64,000 nt of DNA from positions 186,001 through 250,000 of the forward strand of contig CALMVZ010000027.1 in NCBI GenBank assembly GCA_937873155.1, in the 5' to 3' direction. A program made the translations under genes and the position numbers. Below, piece by piece: positions 44,324 to 53,228 of this stretch; the stretch's first letter is position 1; each line of letters starts with the position of its first letter. The notes beneath the pieces are model-generated. The model was given only the letters and a program-made list of their open reading frames with translations, was not told the origin of the DNA and made no database searches. This stretch comes from an uncultured Bacteroidota bacterium (GTDB taxonomy: Bacteria; Bacteroidota; Bacteroidia; B-17B0; Aurantibacillaceae).

Positions 44324-45262
44324 ATGTTAAAAATAATTAGACCCCTAACTTATTTTACTTTAGCACTCTTTTCCTTCTCCTCTTGTACTACACCACGTTC
44401 GGTATTAAGTTCCGGAAAGGTTGTTCCTAAGAATACTGTTCGCGGCGGTATCAATTACACGTTCAATATTTCTTCATCACCAATAAAACAATCTGCAAGA
44501 ACCATTTACAATTTTGCAGATACTTATTCGAATCAGGATACAGTCTATTTAGATCAAAGCATCAGGGATGTTAACGCAGCTTTATTGGCTTATTGTCTCG
44601 ATCCTATAACTTTTACAAACGAATGGTATCTGCGTTATGGATTAGGGCACAGAATGGACATAGGGTACCGCAACGCCGGTGATGCGCATGGTTTTGATAT
44701 GATGTACCAGTTCTTAGGCGGAACAGGAACTTTCAAAGATTCAGATTACGATGGTGTATATGGCAGCATAGGCTTACAATATGGTTACCAGGATTTCAAA
44801 TTCATGAACAACAGGATCTTTAATCGATTCGAAAAATTATTCGGCTTCAATATGAAACGCCAGGATATAACAGTTCCGATAATTTTCAGCAGATCATGGG
44901 GGCCGGAAGAGCGAACCGGTTGTTTATCATGGGGTGTCACTTATACGCATTCATTCGTAAAATATAAGATCAAGCCTAAAGCGATCTATTATGGAAATTT
45001 TGAAGACAGCAATATTCCTCCACAATTGGTAGAACCTATTGAAGGAAAAATGGATTACGATTCTTACGGAACATTCATCAATTTCAAAGTGGGAAGACGT
45101 TATGTTTTCTTTAATTTGTCTCTTTCTGTGTATTATCAGAATTATGGAAAGTATACTTTATTGGGTGGAACCACAACCTCTTTAGAGGGTTTCAGTTTTG
45201 TTCCGTCGTATGGAGTTCAATTCAATATTCCTACCAAGAGAAAGAAAAAACCTGTAGAGTAA
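44324..45262 (+). CDS. Outer-membrane lipoprotein-like hypothetical protein
   Basis: 312 residues from the ATG at 44324; the frame opens 75 bases earlier but M-L-K-I-I-R-P-L starts a lipoprotein signal, ending F-S-S-C-T-T-P (lipobox Cys ~21). The body has alternating strands with aromatic residues (W-Y-L-R-Y-G-L-G-H-R-M-D-I-G-Y-R; Y-G-S-I-G-L-Q-Y-G-Y-Q-D-F-K-F; Y-V-F-F-N-L-S-L-S-V-Y-Y-Q), which is typical of outer-membrane beta-barrel proteins. The combination of lipobox and barrel is common in this phylum. Family not recognised. A box TACCTTTA (44312-44319) before the ATG resembles a -7 element. Confidence 0.65.
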   Translation: MLKIIRPLTYFTLALFSFSSCTTPRSVLSSGKVVPKNTVRGGINYTFNISSSPIKQSARTIYNFADTYSNQDTVYLDQSIRDVNAALLAYCLDPITFTNEWYLRYGLGHRMDIGYRNAGDAHGFDMMYQFLGGTGTFKDSDYDGVYGSIGLQYGYQDFKFMNNRIFNRFEKLFGFNMKRQDITVPIIFSRSWGPEERTGCLSWGVTYTHSFVKYKIKPKAIYYGNFEDSNIPPQLVEPIEGKMDYDSYGTFINFKVGRRYVFFNLSLSVYYQNYGKYTLLGGTTTSLEGFSFVPSYGVQFNIPTKRKKKPVE

Positions 45263-45313
45263 TTCACTCTTTTCTTTCATTTGTCTCTTAAACTATCCTT
45301 TGCTATATTTAGC

Positions 45314-46687
45314 ATGTTAAGCATGAAAGAGACGTGTAGCATAATCTGGAACAAAGTATCCCGTATTGGTTTACGCGAAGGTGAAGATGCCCTGCAATTC
45401 AGGGAAGTTATTCTTTTGAACAGACTGATCCTTATCATGCTCCTCGTCATGTTTGTTTATCTTCCCGTGGAGTGGGCTGTGAATGGCTGGCAAATGATCC
45501 CTGCAAGTATATCATTGGACGGTTTGATCATGTTAACCTTGGTATTCCATCATTACAGGTTATTCGCTGTAGGGCATTTTTACTTGTACATTGTCAGCAA
45601 TCTTTTCATGATCTTAATGGGACTTGCAGTTGGTAAAGGTGTGCAGAATTATGTTGTGTTAATTCCTATAGTTCTTCTTTCTGTGATCATGTTCAAAACA
45701 AAAGTTCTTCGCATCACGCTTTTCCTCATCACGCTCTCACTTTATTTCATACAACAATATTTGTTCAATATAGTAGATCCATTGGTTCAGATCCCCGACG
45801 AGACCAAAGCGATGTTTGCCATTATTTTCTTCGTTTTGGCGATTTTGTTGACTTTCATCATTGGTTTTTATTTCATGGGGATCAATAAAGAGTATGAAGG
45901 AATAATTATTTTACAGAAGGAAAACCTTGAAGTGAAGAATAAAGAGATCACAGATTCTATAACATATGCTAAAAGAATTCAAACAGCCATTCTTCCTCCG
46001 GATTCTGTCATCAGAAAACATTTAAAGGATCATTTCATTTTGTACCTGCCAAAAGATGTTGTTGCAGGAGATTTTTACTGGATGGAACATCTGAATGATA
46101 CAGTTCTTTTCGCCGCAGCGGATTGTACCGGCCATGGTGTACCGGGTGCAATGGTAAGTGTAGTGTGTAATAACGCACTTAACCGCTCTGTCCGTGAGGA
46201 AGGGTTAACTGATCCCGGAAAAATTTTAGACCGCGCCCGTGAGATAATTGTTCATGAATTTGGAAAGAGTAATGAAGATGTGAAAGACGGAATGGATATT
46301 TCACTTTGCGTTTTGAATACAAAAACATTAGAGTTAAAATGGGCAGGAGCAAATAATCCGTTGTGGTATGTCAGAAATAATGAACTCAACGAGATCAGGC
46401 CCGATAAACAACCGATAGGACAATATTTCAATGCCAGGCCTTTTACCACACATTCTTTAAAAATGCAAAAGGATGATGTGTTGTACGTGATCACAGATGG
46501 CTACCAGGATCAATTCGGAGGAGAGAAAGGGAAAAAATATAAAGCCTCAAATCTTAAACAATTCCTCACCACAAACCATAAACGTTCATTAGAAGAGCAA
46601 AAAACTATGATCAAAGATTCTTTCTTTGCCTGGAAAGGAAAAAATGAGCAAGTGGATGATGTGTGCGTGATCGGAGTGAAAATTTAA
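45314..46687 (+). CDS. Membrane-anchored SpoIIE-type protein phosphatase
   Basis: 457 residues from the ATG at 45314 (a second ATG at 45323 is also possible). Six membrane segments lie in the first ~205 residues (R-L-I-L-I-M-L-L-V-M-F; L-F-M-I-L-M-G-L-A-V-G; I-I-F-F-V-L-A-I-L-L-T-F). A helical linker with I-T-D-S-I-T-Y-A-K-R-I-Q-T-A-I-L-P-P leads to the PP2C-like SpoIIE domain: F-I-L-Y-L-P-K-D-V-V-A-G-D-F-Y-W (metal Asp), A-A-D-C-T-G-H-G-V-P-G-A and K-D-G-M-D-I-S-L-C. These proteins dephosphorylate anti-anti-sigma factors or other targets in many bacteria. The target here is unknown. Confidence 0.88.
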   Translation: MLSMKETCSIIWNKVSRIGLREGEDALQFREVILLNRLILIMLLVMFVYLPVEWAVNGWQMIPASISLDGLIMLTLVFHHYRLFAVGHFYLYIVSNLFMILMGLAVGKGVQNYVVLIPIVLLSVIMFKTKVLRITLFLITLSLYFIQQYLFNIVDPLVQIPDETKAMFAIIFFVLAILLTFIIGFYFMGINKEYEGIIILQKENLEVKNKEITDSITYAKRIQTAILPPDSVIRKHLKDHFILYLPKDVVAGDFYWMEHLNDTVLFAAADCTGHGVPGAMVSVVCNNALNRSVREEGLTDPGKILDRAREIIVHEFGKSNEDVKDGMDISLCVLNTKTLELKWAGANNPLWYVRNNELNEIRPDKQPIGQYFNARPFTTHSLKMQKDDVLYVITDGYQDQFGGEKGKKYKASNLKQFLTTNHKRSLEEQKTMIKDSFFAWKGKNEQVDDVCVIGVKI

Positions 46688-46690
46688 AGA

Positions 46691-47497
46691 CTAGTCCAAA
46701 ATAGTAATTAACGGTTCTGCATCTTCGTCCCTAGTGATTCTTCTCAAACATCTTTGTTTTTTCTTTGGAATTTCTGCTATAACGTTATTCTGTTTGCCTA
46801 AACGCATGCAAATTCCAATTTCAAATCCGCCGCCTGTTAGTGTTGTTGAGATCCCGCCATTACTTCTTCCATCTGAGATAGGCGATGGCTTATTACGCTC
46901 TCTTACGCCGCCCGTGTAGGCATAAGCCATGGCCATAACACCCCAGCGTTTTGAGTAATAATAACGGGCGCGGGCACCGGTTCGGATAACACCACCACGT
47001 GCATTGTAACTGAATAATGTTTGTTGGTAATCAGACCCGCTTATGTATTTGGCATAGGCGTTACCTGAAAGTTTATAATAACCGGCGCTGCCAAAAACAG
47101 AAAGATCCAGTCTTTTAGTAGTTAAATAGTGGTAGGAGACATCAAATGTAATATACTTTGTAGAAGCCGCCATAATGTGCTCGTTCTCTCCTTCCAAAAT
47201 ATTCTGCCTGTAAAATTTATTCACGTTCACATTAAAATTTTCACCGCCGCGGGTCATACCCAGGCCAATCTTATCAGTCAGACCATATTCTGTAATAAGC
47301 GGATCGATATACCCGTCGAGTAATTCCGAATTAATTAATGCACCGTCATTGGCCCGTGTTGTATATAGTGCTTTACTTGGGCCACCTGTAACGCTTGTTA
47401 CCAAACAATATTTATGAAAAGCTTTTGGACCTTGTGCATTAGCCCCGAGTACCATTAGAAGAGCCAAACTGATTGCGTAAATTCTGTTTTTTCTCAT
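46691..47497 (-). CDS. Secreted beta-barrel-like hypothetical protein
   Basis: 268 residues with a signal peptide (1-21, ending A-N-A-Q). The mature part alternates Gly/aromatic-rich strands (L-D-L-S-V-F-G-S-A-G-Y-Y-K-L-S-G; A-R-Y-Y-Y-S-K-R-W-G-V-M-A-M-A-Y-A-Y; G-G-G-F-E-I-G-I-C-M-R-L-G) expected of a small outer-membrane barrel. Unusually, a basic 33-residue tail follows the last strand (P-K-K-K-Q-R-C-L-R-R-I). No family is recognised. Convergent with the SpoIIE phosphatase gene, three bases between stop codons. Confidence 0.6.
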   Translation of the reverse strand: MRKNRIYAISLALLMVLGANAQGPKAFHKYCLVTSVTGGPSKALYTTRANDGALINSELLDGYIDPLITEYGLTDKIGLGMTRGGENFNVNVNKFYRQNILEGENEHIMAASTKYITFDVSYHYLTTKRLDLSVFGSAGYYKLSGNAYAKYISGSDYQQTLFSYNARGGVIRTGARARYYYSKRWGVMAMAYAYTGGVRERNKPSPISDGRSNGGISTTLTGGGFEIGICMRLGKQNNVIAEIPKKKQRCLRRITRDEDAEPLITILD

Positions 47498-47616
47498 GAC
47501 TTCTTTGGTTTTAAATTTAAGAACGGGGATGTAAGCATTTTATTGCTTCCATTAAAGGTAATGAATTTTTAAGGCGCAATGAGTTTTTTAACAAATCGGT
47601 TTTTTGTAAATCGTGG

Positions 47617-48438
47617 TCAATCCTTGAATCGCATCAACTGTGCCCTTGTAAAAGTCCACTCAGGTGTTTTTAAGAACGGACCAAAAGCTGTTGAGTACCA
47701 TGGACTGATAACATCAGCGGGCACGCCATTTTTGAGAATTTGAATATCCTGTGCCGGCATATAACTCTGGGCGAGAATAAAATATTTGATCTCTGTTTTT
47801 GGATGTTCAACAACATCCAGTACAATTACAGCGTGTCCGGGTGAACCGCCTTTTATAAAAACATCTCCGGGTTCCATCTCTTCCACATCAACCTGTTCCA
47901 ATTCTCTGCTTAACGATAATGAACCTGCATACATAAAAACGAGATCCAGGTATTCTCTAAACGTTTTATATGAATTATCTTCTTTCGCCGTTTTTACCCA
48001 CGAATTTGTTTTGACCTGGAACCGGTATCCCTCTGCATATTTTTCCCATGAGGCTTTATTCCCATTGGTGAAATTGAAATGGATCTCATCAAAACGTTCC
48101 GATTTAAATAAATATTCCGCGCGTAAACGGATAACTGCATCTGCACATTGCTGAAGATCTTTATTGCCGATCTCCATATTCACAACAGCTTCATAAACAT
48201 TCTCCGGTTGTTTTATCGTGCCATCAAAATTCCGGACTTTTGTCCCTGCAGGTTTGAGTGGAAGCGCTTTTAAATAATATTCAAAAGAACCTGTAGAATA
48301 ATTTTTCCTTTTATAACCCTCAGGCGGAGTAAAGCGTTCTTCAACTGTTGTACCTTTTACATTGACTAATTTACCCGCCGGCTGCGATTGGCAGCTTAAC
48401 AGAATGGCGCAAAATACTATAACCAAATACTTAGGCAT
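47617..48438 (-). CDS. DUF4846 family lipoprotein
   Basis: 273 residues with a lipoprotein signal (lipobox L-L-S-C16). The body matches the DUF4846 family from memory: F-T-P-P-E-G-Y-K-R, S-F-E-Y-Y-L-K-A-L-P-L-K-P, C-A-D-A-V-I-R-L-R-A-E-Y-L, and the well-conserved P-G-D-V-F-I-K-G-G-S-P-G-H-A-V-I-V-L-D (about 190-208) plus A-Q-S-Y-M-P-A-Q-D-I-Q. The His in PGHAVIVLD and a nearby Cys/Gln suggest an NlpC/P60-like papain fold, but this is an inference. Surface or periplasmic. Function unknown. Confidence 0.75.
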   Translation of the reverse strand: MPKYLVIVFCAILLSCQSQPAGKLVNVKGTTVEERFTPPEGYKRKNYSTGSFEYYLKALPLKPAGTKVRNFDGTIKQPENVYEAVVNMEIGNKDLQQCADAVIRLRAEYLFKSERFDEIHFNFTNGNKASWEKYAEGYRFQVKTNSWVKTAKEDNSYKTFREYLDLVFMYAGSLSLSRELEQVDVEEMEPGDVFIKGGSPGHAVIVLDVVEHPKTEIKYFILAQSYMPAQDIQILKNGVPADVISPWYSTAFGPFLKTPEWTFTRAQLMRFKD

Positions 48439-48452
48439 CTACCAAATGTAAA

Positions 48453-48480
48453 AAACCCCCTGAACTAAATCAAGGGGTTT
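48453..48480 (-). terminator. Hairpin terminator
   Basis: AAACCCCCTGA (48453-48463) pairs with TCAAGGGGTTT (48470-48480) with one mismatch. On the minus strand a T-run follows (complement of 48449-48455). It ends the long gene that stops at 48508 and separates it from the DUF4846 gene. Confidence 0.75.
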
Positions 48481-48507
48481 TGGTAGAAAAACGTTATCCT
48501 TTAAGGA

Positions 48508-50868
48508 TCATAAGCCCATTAGCTTTTTGATCTCGTCACTGCTTTTATTCTTAATGCTTACCTGGTTAGTGAGTGGAAGATCAACAGAACCGCCTTTTAC
48601 CTCGCGTCTTTTGAATGTGTCAAATTGAACGTAACCTTCCGGATCAAGTCTTAAGATCATGAACTCTTTACCCTCAATATAACGAGTTGCGATATGAGCG
48701 GCGCCATCATAATTGTAATTGTTGATCGAGGTATTGATCCCTTTTATGATCGTAGTGGTATAATCTGTTTTAACCGGCTTCTTTTCAGGAGAAACATAGT
48801 TTACATACAGATCCTGTACAAGTCCCTGATGTAAGTAGCAGTCGATATTATTAAAACCAAGCCTGCTGTTTATCAAAATGGAGTTGGTCTTTGCAACAAT
48901 GGTATCCAGGCTTTTATTAAATGTTTGTGATATTTGGGTACTGTTAAATCTCCATCTTATTTCCACCGAATCAGCCATCTTCACATAACGTTCATAATTA
49001 AAAGACCTCTCTGTTTCATTGAGATCTTTTTTTACTTTATCATAAGCCATTTTACTTGCCAGCGATTTTTCAACTCCATAAATATGATCGTATACGGGAC
49101 GATTATTTGATCTTTTATTACGTTTATCATAAACTTTATTGTCAACTTTTACTCTCAGTTTAAAATGTCTTGCAATCCCATGCTCGGTCTTTGTTTTTGT
49201 GATGAATTCTTTTTTGTCGTGATCGTACTCAACAATATTGAACGGTAGTTCTTCAACTCCATTCTGTGTTTTAAGCTTTAGAGTTAAGTAACTTCCATTA
49301 TCTTCCATCCGTACATCAGTAAATAACGTTTTATAGTACTTTTTCTTAAATTCTTCTTTACTGATATTGCCTGCATACATTAGTTGCTTGTCCTCTAAAG
49401 CGCGAAGGTTTTGTCCCATGCCGTAATCAAGGTTTTGTCTTGTAACATACCTGAAAACAAGCTGATCGTCTTTAGTGAGTCTTGCACTTGTAAACTTATA
49501 TTTGGATCTCACTCTGTGTTTATTAAAAATAGAGTTGCGCTTGTTATAGATCCACGGACGAGGGCCTTTTAAACTATAAGCAGTAGAATCCTTATAGTAA
49601 TTGTAGTTTTTTTTATGGATGATCCCTGCATAGTTTGCGTCACTAAAGCGGTCTTCGAATTTTGTATGATCCGGGAATTGCCTCATTAATTTATCCCGTT
49701 CTGCTAAGAATGCACGGAAAGAGGTTGCATAACTATCTTTAAAATTCTTTGTAAGGTTCACGCTTTGCGCTGAAGAATTCCATTTACCCGTGTTTGTATC
49801 CAGGTTGTAGAAATTATAAGTTCCTGTATCAGTAGTAGGTTTAAAATTAACGGTTATATTCTTGTCTTGCTTTAATTGTAATTTTTCAGCTTTATCATTA
49901 AAGGCCCACAGCTCATACATGCCTGCTGAAACAAATACATTTTCTTTTCCATTCTCGTGTTCGGTCATCGGAATTCCTGCAAGCACCTGGTCGATCGGAT
50001 CCCTGAATTCGCGGTAGAATAAAGTAACAGGACCATTATAATCTTTTCCGTTTGCAGTTACAAAAGCGTTCTTGGGAACGTAAAGTGAGGTTCCGCTTTC
50101 ATAATCAACGATCGATTCTTCTCTTGATTCTAAATAATAAAGCGTATCGTTTATTTTAATACCAGGGAAGAGAGGTTTTACTATGTTATTGCTGAAACTG
50201 AAGTTTTCTGTAACAGGCGCAGAACTTTTAACTGGTTCATAAGAAATTTCAGCTACAGCCGGCTCTTCAAAACCCAATTGATCAAATGCAATATTGTTCC
50301 TTTCACCTGAAGCCGTCACATAAGTGAAGTTTGAATTGAATGCTTTTGTGTTTTTCCGAGGTTTTTCAGAATTGATCACTGATAATTGTTTGAGGGCAGT
50401 TAAAAGGTGAATACTATCCGGAACACTTGTTGCCTCTTCAACTGAAAGTGTCAGCACTATTAACGCCGGATTATTTCTTAAAGCATAAACAATATCATTA
50501 GGATTATAGAATGAAGTATTCAATACGCTGAATTTTTTCAAAGTGCTAAGCGAACCGAACTCAAAACTTAAAAAGAAAAGATCACAATTATTAAAGGTGA
50601 GTTCTTCAAGTTTGTTCATAATAAGGACCCGCTTGGCGATATTCTCCAGGACTTCCGGATCTTTTATGCCTTTTAATTCAACTCTTTTCGCATCAATGAA
50701 ATCATCAACATTGCGGTTTAGGAAGTGAACCGAATTTTTGGCTGTTAGTACCAATTTGGATTCGGTATCCGTGAATTTGTTGGTCTTGGATGGACTGAAT
50801 TCACGTAGGGTTTGGGAGTGAAGAACGAAACTAAGTGAAATAAGAAAAAGTGGCAGCCAGTTTTTCAT
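48508..50868 (-). CDS. Large secreted hypothetical protein
   Basis: 786 residues from the ATG at 50868; the open frame extends 35 residues upstream but M-K-N-W-L-P-L-F-L-I-S-L-S begins a signal peptide (1-19, ending L-H-S-Q). Residues ~45-150 contain leucine-rich-repeat-like turns (L-E-E-L-T-F-N-N-C-D-L; L-K-K-F-S-V-L-N-T-S-F; L-K-Q-L-S-V-I-N). The rest is beta-rich with a Lys/Arg-rich stretch near 575-600 (K-V-Y-D-K-R-N-K-R-S-N-N-R). There is no T9SS sorting domain. An immunoglobulin-like or propeller fold is possible. Family not recognised; a surface role is inferred from the signal peptide only. Confidence 0.65.
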   Translation of the reverse strand: MKNWLPLFLISLSFVLHSQTLREFSPSKTNKFTDTESKLVLTAKNSVHFLNRNVDDFIDAKRVELKGIKDPEVLENIAKRVLIMNKLEELTFNNCDLFFLSFEFGSLSTLKKFSVLNTSFYNPNDIVYALRNNPALIVLTLSVEEATSVPDSIHLLTALKQLSVINSEKPRKNTKAFNSNFTYVTASGERNNIAFDQLGFEEPAVAEISYEPVKSSAPVTENFSFSNNIVKPLFPGIKINDTLYYLESREESIVDYESGTSLYVPKNAFVTANGKDYNGPVTLFYREFRDPIDQVLAGIPMTEHENGKENVFVSAGMYELWAFNDKAEKLQLKQDKNITVNFKPTTDTGTYNFYNLDTNTGKWNSSAQSVNLTKNFKDSYATSFRAFLAERDKLMRQFPDHTKFEDRFSDANYAGIIHKKNYNYYKDSTAYSLKGPRPWIYNKRNSIFNKHRVRSKYKFTSARLTKDDQLVFRYVTRQNLDYGMGQNLRALEDKQLMYAGNISKEEFKKKYYKTLFTDVRMEDNGSYLTLKLKTQNGVEELPFNIVEYDHDKKEFITKTKTEHGIARHFKLRVKVDNKVYDKRNKRSNNRPVYDHIYGVEKSLASKMAYDKVKKDLNETERSFNYERYVKMADSVEIRWRFNSTQISQTFNKSLDTIVAKTNSILINSRLGFNNIDCYLHQGLVQDLYVNYVSPEKKPVKTDYTTTIIKGINTSINNYNYDGAAHIATRYIEGKEFMILRLDPEGYVQFDTFKRREVKGGSVDLPLTNQVSIKNKSSDEIKKLMGL

Positions 50869-50961
50869 ATTTAATAGGTTTATATATATCATAACGCTAA
50901 ATTTTGAAGAAAGTTGCGTGTAAATACAAAATTTTTCATCTAAATAATTTAGAAATAAAAA

Positions 50962-50992
50962 ACCCTGAAGCATGCTTGTCCGGCTTCAGGGT
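50962..50992 (-). terminator. Rho-independent terminator
   Basis: ACCCTGAAGC (50962-50971) and GCTTCAGGGT (50983-50992) form a perfect 10-bp stem. On the minus strand the complement of 50955-50963 gives the T-rich tail. It ends the GIN/barrel gene that stops at 51017. The stem core (CCCTGAAGC) is the same as in the terminator at 31074-31110. Confidence 0.8.
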
Positions 50993-51016
50993 CTTTACAT
51001 AAAAACTGTTTTTGAA

Positions 51017-52462
51017 TTAATTCCAGTTGGCTAAGCGTATACCAACACTGAATGGATATAATTGAGGGCCTTTTGTGTATTGGAACAGGTCATTCAATCC
51101 GTACTGTGCAAATACGGTCACAGAGCCATAACCTACACTTGCATAAGCATTGAATTGAAATGGATTTAAATTATAACCGTCGTTACGGATCTGTTTATAA
51201 GTATCACCATTCTTCTCAACGATCTGTTTGGTACGCGCCCCTAACAAATATTTACCTATAACCCCTAAAGAAAGGTGAAATGCTTTGTGAGGATTTGAAC
51301 TTGTGTTGATGTCGAGTAACAATGGAACAGTAACATAATAAGAGGTCAATCTGTTCTTCTTGTAAGAGAATGTACCGGTCGAGTCAACATTTCCCCATGT
51401 GAAGTTACTGTCAGCATTTAATTTCACTTTGTTTTCAAATTGGTAGCGGTTAAAGTCAAATCCTAAACCTGTACATAAATTAAGGTAGTTCTTTACCAGG
51501 TGAATGTTTTGCTGCCAGATATTTATTTGCCAGTTGAAAGAGCGGCTGTAATCCAATTCCATATAATTGTATGGTTTAGGGATGTAGAAACTTTGTTTGT
51601 TATCAGTATAACCTGTTACGCCCATGAAGAAGCCATTCCAGTGACGGAACTCGTCGTTGCGTTCACGAGCGGCGTGTATGCTGTCCCATTTATGATCGTC
51701 ATCAGAGATGATTATTTTTTTACGTCCCCAGTTAAAGCTGGTGCTGCTTGAATCTTTTCCGATCGCTTTGGTTTGTGAATCATCAGCTGCGATGCGGATG
51801 ATCTGGGATGAAGCAGACCCTTCAGCAGAAACTTCTTTTGGTTCACCTTTGAATTTAATTGTACTTGCCCCGGTTGCATTAGCAACTAATTTTTGAGATG
51901 CAAATACTTTCGCGGTTGATGCGCCTGATGAAGTCACTGATGTTTTAGCGGAAGCCAATTTGTATGATTTTAAATTCGAGGCACCACTCACATCTGCGTA
52001 AAAATTATCGTTGTTCCCTTCTAAAGTTACATCCGATGCACCACTTACAATCGCTCTTACAGCATGTGCGTTCATGAATATATTCAGATTACTTGCCCCT
52101 GAAGCCTCGATCAGCAATGAATCTGCTTTCAGTGAAGTAGTTGTTTTGAAATTGGTAGCGCCCGAAGCTGAAATGGCATTCAAAGTATTTCCGCGCACCC
52201 AGATCTTGTAAGGGTGCCTTACGTTTCCTTTTGTTTTAATGAAAAGGGTATTATCAGCAACACGTGTTTCTATGTTCTCGAGATCGCCGGCCTCACCTTC
52301 AACAGTTAAACTTAAACTGTCGGATTGCGTGTAAGTGATGGTTGGTGCACCTGAAGCATCGATCTTTGTGAAACTTGTTACTTCACGGTTCTGTTTTGTC
52401 TGTGCCAATGCAAATACTGAGCTTGCAAGTAGTATGGCAGTGAATATGTGTTTAGTTCTCAT
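51017..52462 (-). CDS. GIN-domain (DUF2807) protein with C-terminal barrel
   Basis: 481 residues with a signal peptide (1-20, ending F-A-L-A-Q). The N-terminal domain (~25-215) is a head-GIN domain (DUF2807): F-T-K-I-D-A-S-G-A, then repeated S-G-A-S/T steps (I-S-A-S-G-A-T-N-F; I-E-A-S-G-A-S-N-L; D-V-S-G-A-S-N-L; V-T-S-S-G-A-S; N-A-T-G-A-S), a right-handed beta-helix ladder. Residues ~270-481 are a Tyr/Trp-rich outer-membrane barrel. Relatives are called putative auto-transporter adhesins. It is the last gene of the ECF/anti-sigma/GIN operon. Role in adhesion is inferred. Confidence 0.82.
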   Translation of the reverse strand: MRTKHIFTAILLASSVFALAQTKQNREVTSFTKIDASGAPTITYTQSDSLSLTVEGEAGDLENIETRVADNTLFIKTKGNVRHPYKIWVRGNTLNAISASGATNFKTTTSLKADSLLIEASGASNLNIFMNAHAVRAIVSGASDVTLEGNNDNFYADVSGASNLKSYKLASAKTSVTSSGASTAKVFASQKLVANATGASTIKFKGEPKEVSAEGSASSQIIRIAADDSQTKAIGKDSSSTSFNWGRKKIIISDDDHKWDSIHAARERNDEFRHWNGFFMGVTGYTDNKQSFYIPKPYNYMELDYSRSFNWQINIWQQNIHLVKNYLNLCTGLGFDFNRYQFENKVKLNADSNFTWGNVDSTGTFSYKKNRLTSYYVTVPLLLDINTSSNPHKAFHLSLGVIGKYLLGARTKQIVEKNGDTYKQIRNDGYNLNPFQFNAYASVGYGSVTVFAQYGLNDLFQYTKGPQLYPFSVGIRLANWN

Positions 52463-52487
52463 TTTAATTTGAATAAGGTTATAATAA

Positions 52488-53150
52488 TTAATTGTTCTCG
52501 CTTACGGAGGTGTTTGTACGTGTAACGTCTTTTGGATTACCATCGTATTTTACGCTGCTTGCACCTGACGTATTGGTTGATATTTTTTCAGAAGCATAGA
52601 TCTTTGCTGATGAGGCACCCGACGCTGTTACAGAAGCTACAGCAGATTTAAGGTCACCCGCTTTTAATGTGGAAGCACCACTTACGTCAGCGATCAATTC
52701 CTGCGTGCTGCCGGATAATTGGATACTTGAGGCACCATCGATATCCGTATGGACTGATTTTGCTGTCAATGGCATCTTAATGCTGCTTGCACCTGAAGCA
52801 CGGATGGTAAAGGCATCCGCTTTGATCGGACTTGCAGTTACAAAGCTACTGGCGCCTGACAGATTCAACGCGTTCAATCCGCTGCCTGCAATTTTAATTT
52901 TGAAGGGGTGATGGAAATTCCCTTTTGTTTTAATAAAGAGTGTTCCGTTCTTTACTATAGTCTCAATTTGTTTGATTTCTTCTGCATCACCTTCAATGTT
53001 TAAAGACGGGGTAGTAGAATTTTCAAAAGTGATAGGAGCAGCTCCTGAAGCATCGATCTTTGAGAACGCAGTAATATCTCTTTTTGCTGTTGTTTGTGCC
53101 TGGGTAAGCATCGTCACCGCTAAAGCTGTTGTTAAAAGTATATTTTTCAT
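52488..53150 (-). CDS. GIN-domain (DUF2807) secreted protein
   Basis: 220 residues with a signal peptide (1-18, ending L-T-Q-A-Q). The rest is one head-GIN domain with the repeating S-G-A-S ladder (I-D-A-S-G-A-A-P; L-N-L-S-G-A-S-S-F; I-R-A-S-G-A-S-S-I; D-I-D-G-A-S-S-I; D-V-S-G-A-S-T-L; V-T-A-S-G-A-S-S-A; N-T-S-G-A-S-S-V). It is a short paralogue of the first half of the next gene, which adds a barrel. The two genes are 25 bases apart in the same operon. It probably acts in the periplasm or at the surface. Confidence 0.85.
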   Translation of the reverse strand: MKNILLTTALAVTMLTQAQTTAKRDITAFSKIDASGAAPITFENSTTPSLNIEGDAEEIKQIETIVKNGTLFIKTKGNFHHPFKIKIAGSGLNALNLSGASSFVTASPIKADAFTIRASGASSIKMPLTAKSVHTDIDGASSIQLSGSTQELIADVSGASTLKAGDLKSAVASVTASGASSAKIYASEKISTNTSGASSVKYDGNPKDVTRTNTSVSENN

Positions 53151-53228
53151 AATGTTGTTTTTTTAATTAGAGTTCGGCCGTTTTGTAATAAGACGTACTC
53201 AGTCTTTAAAAAGTTACAGCTACAAGAA

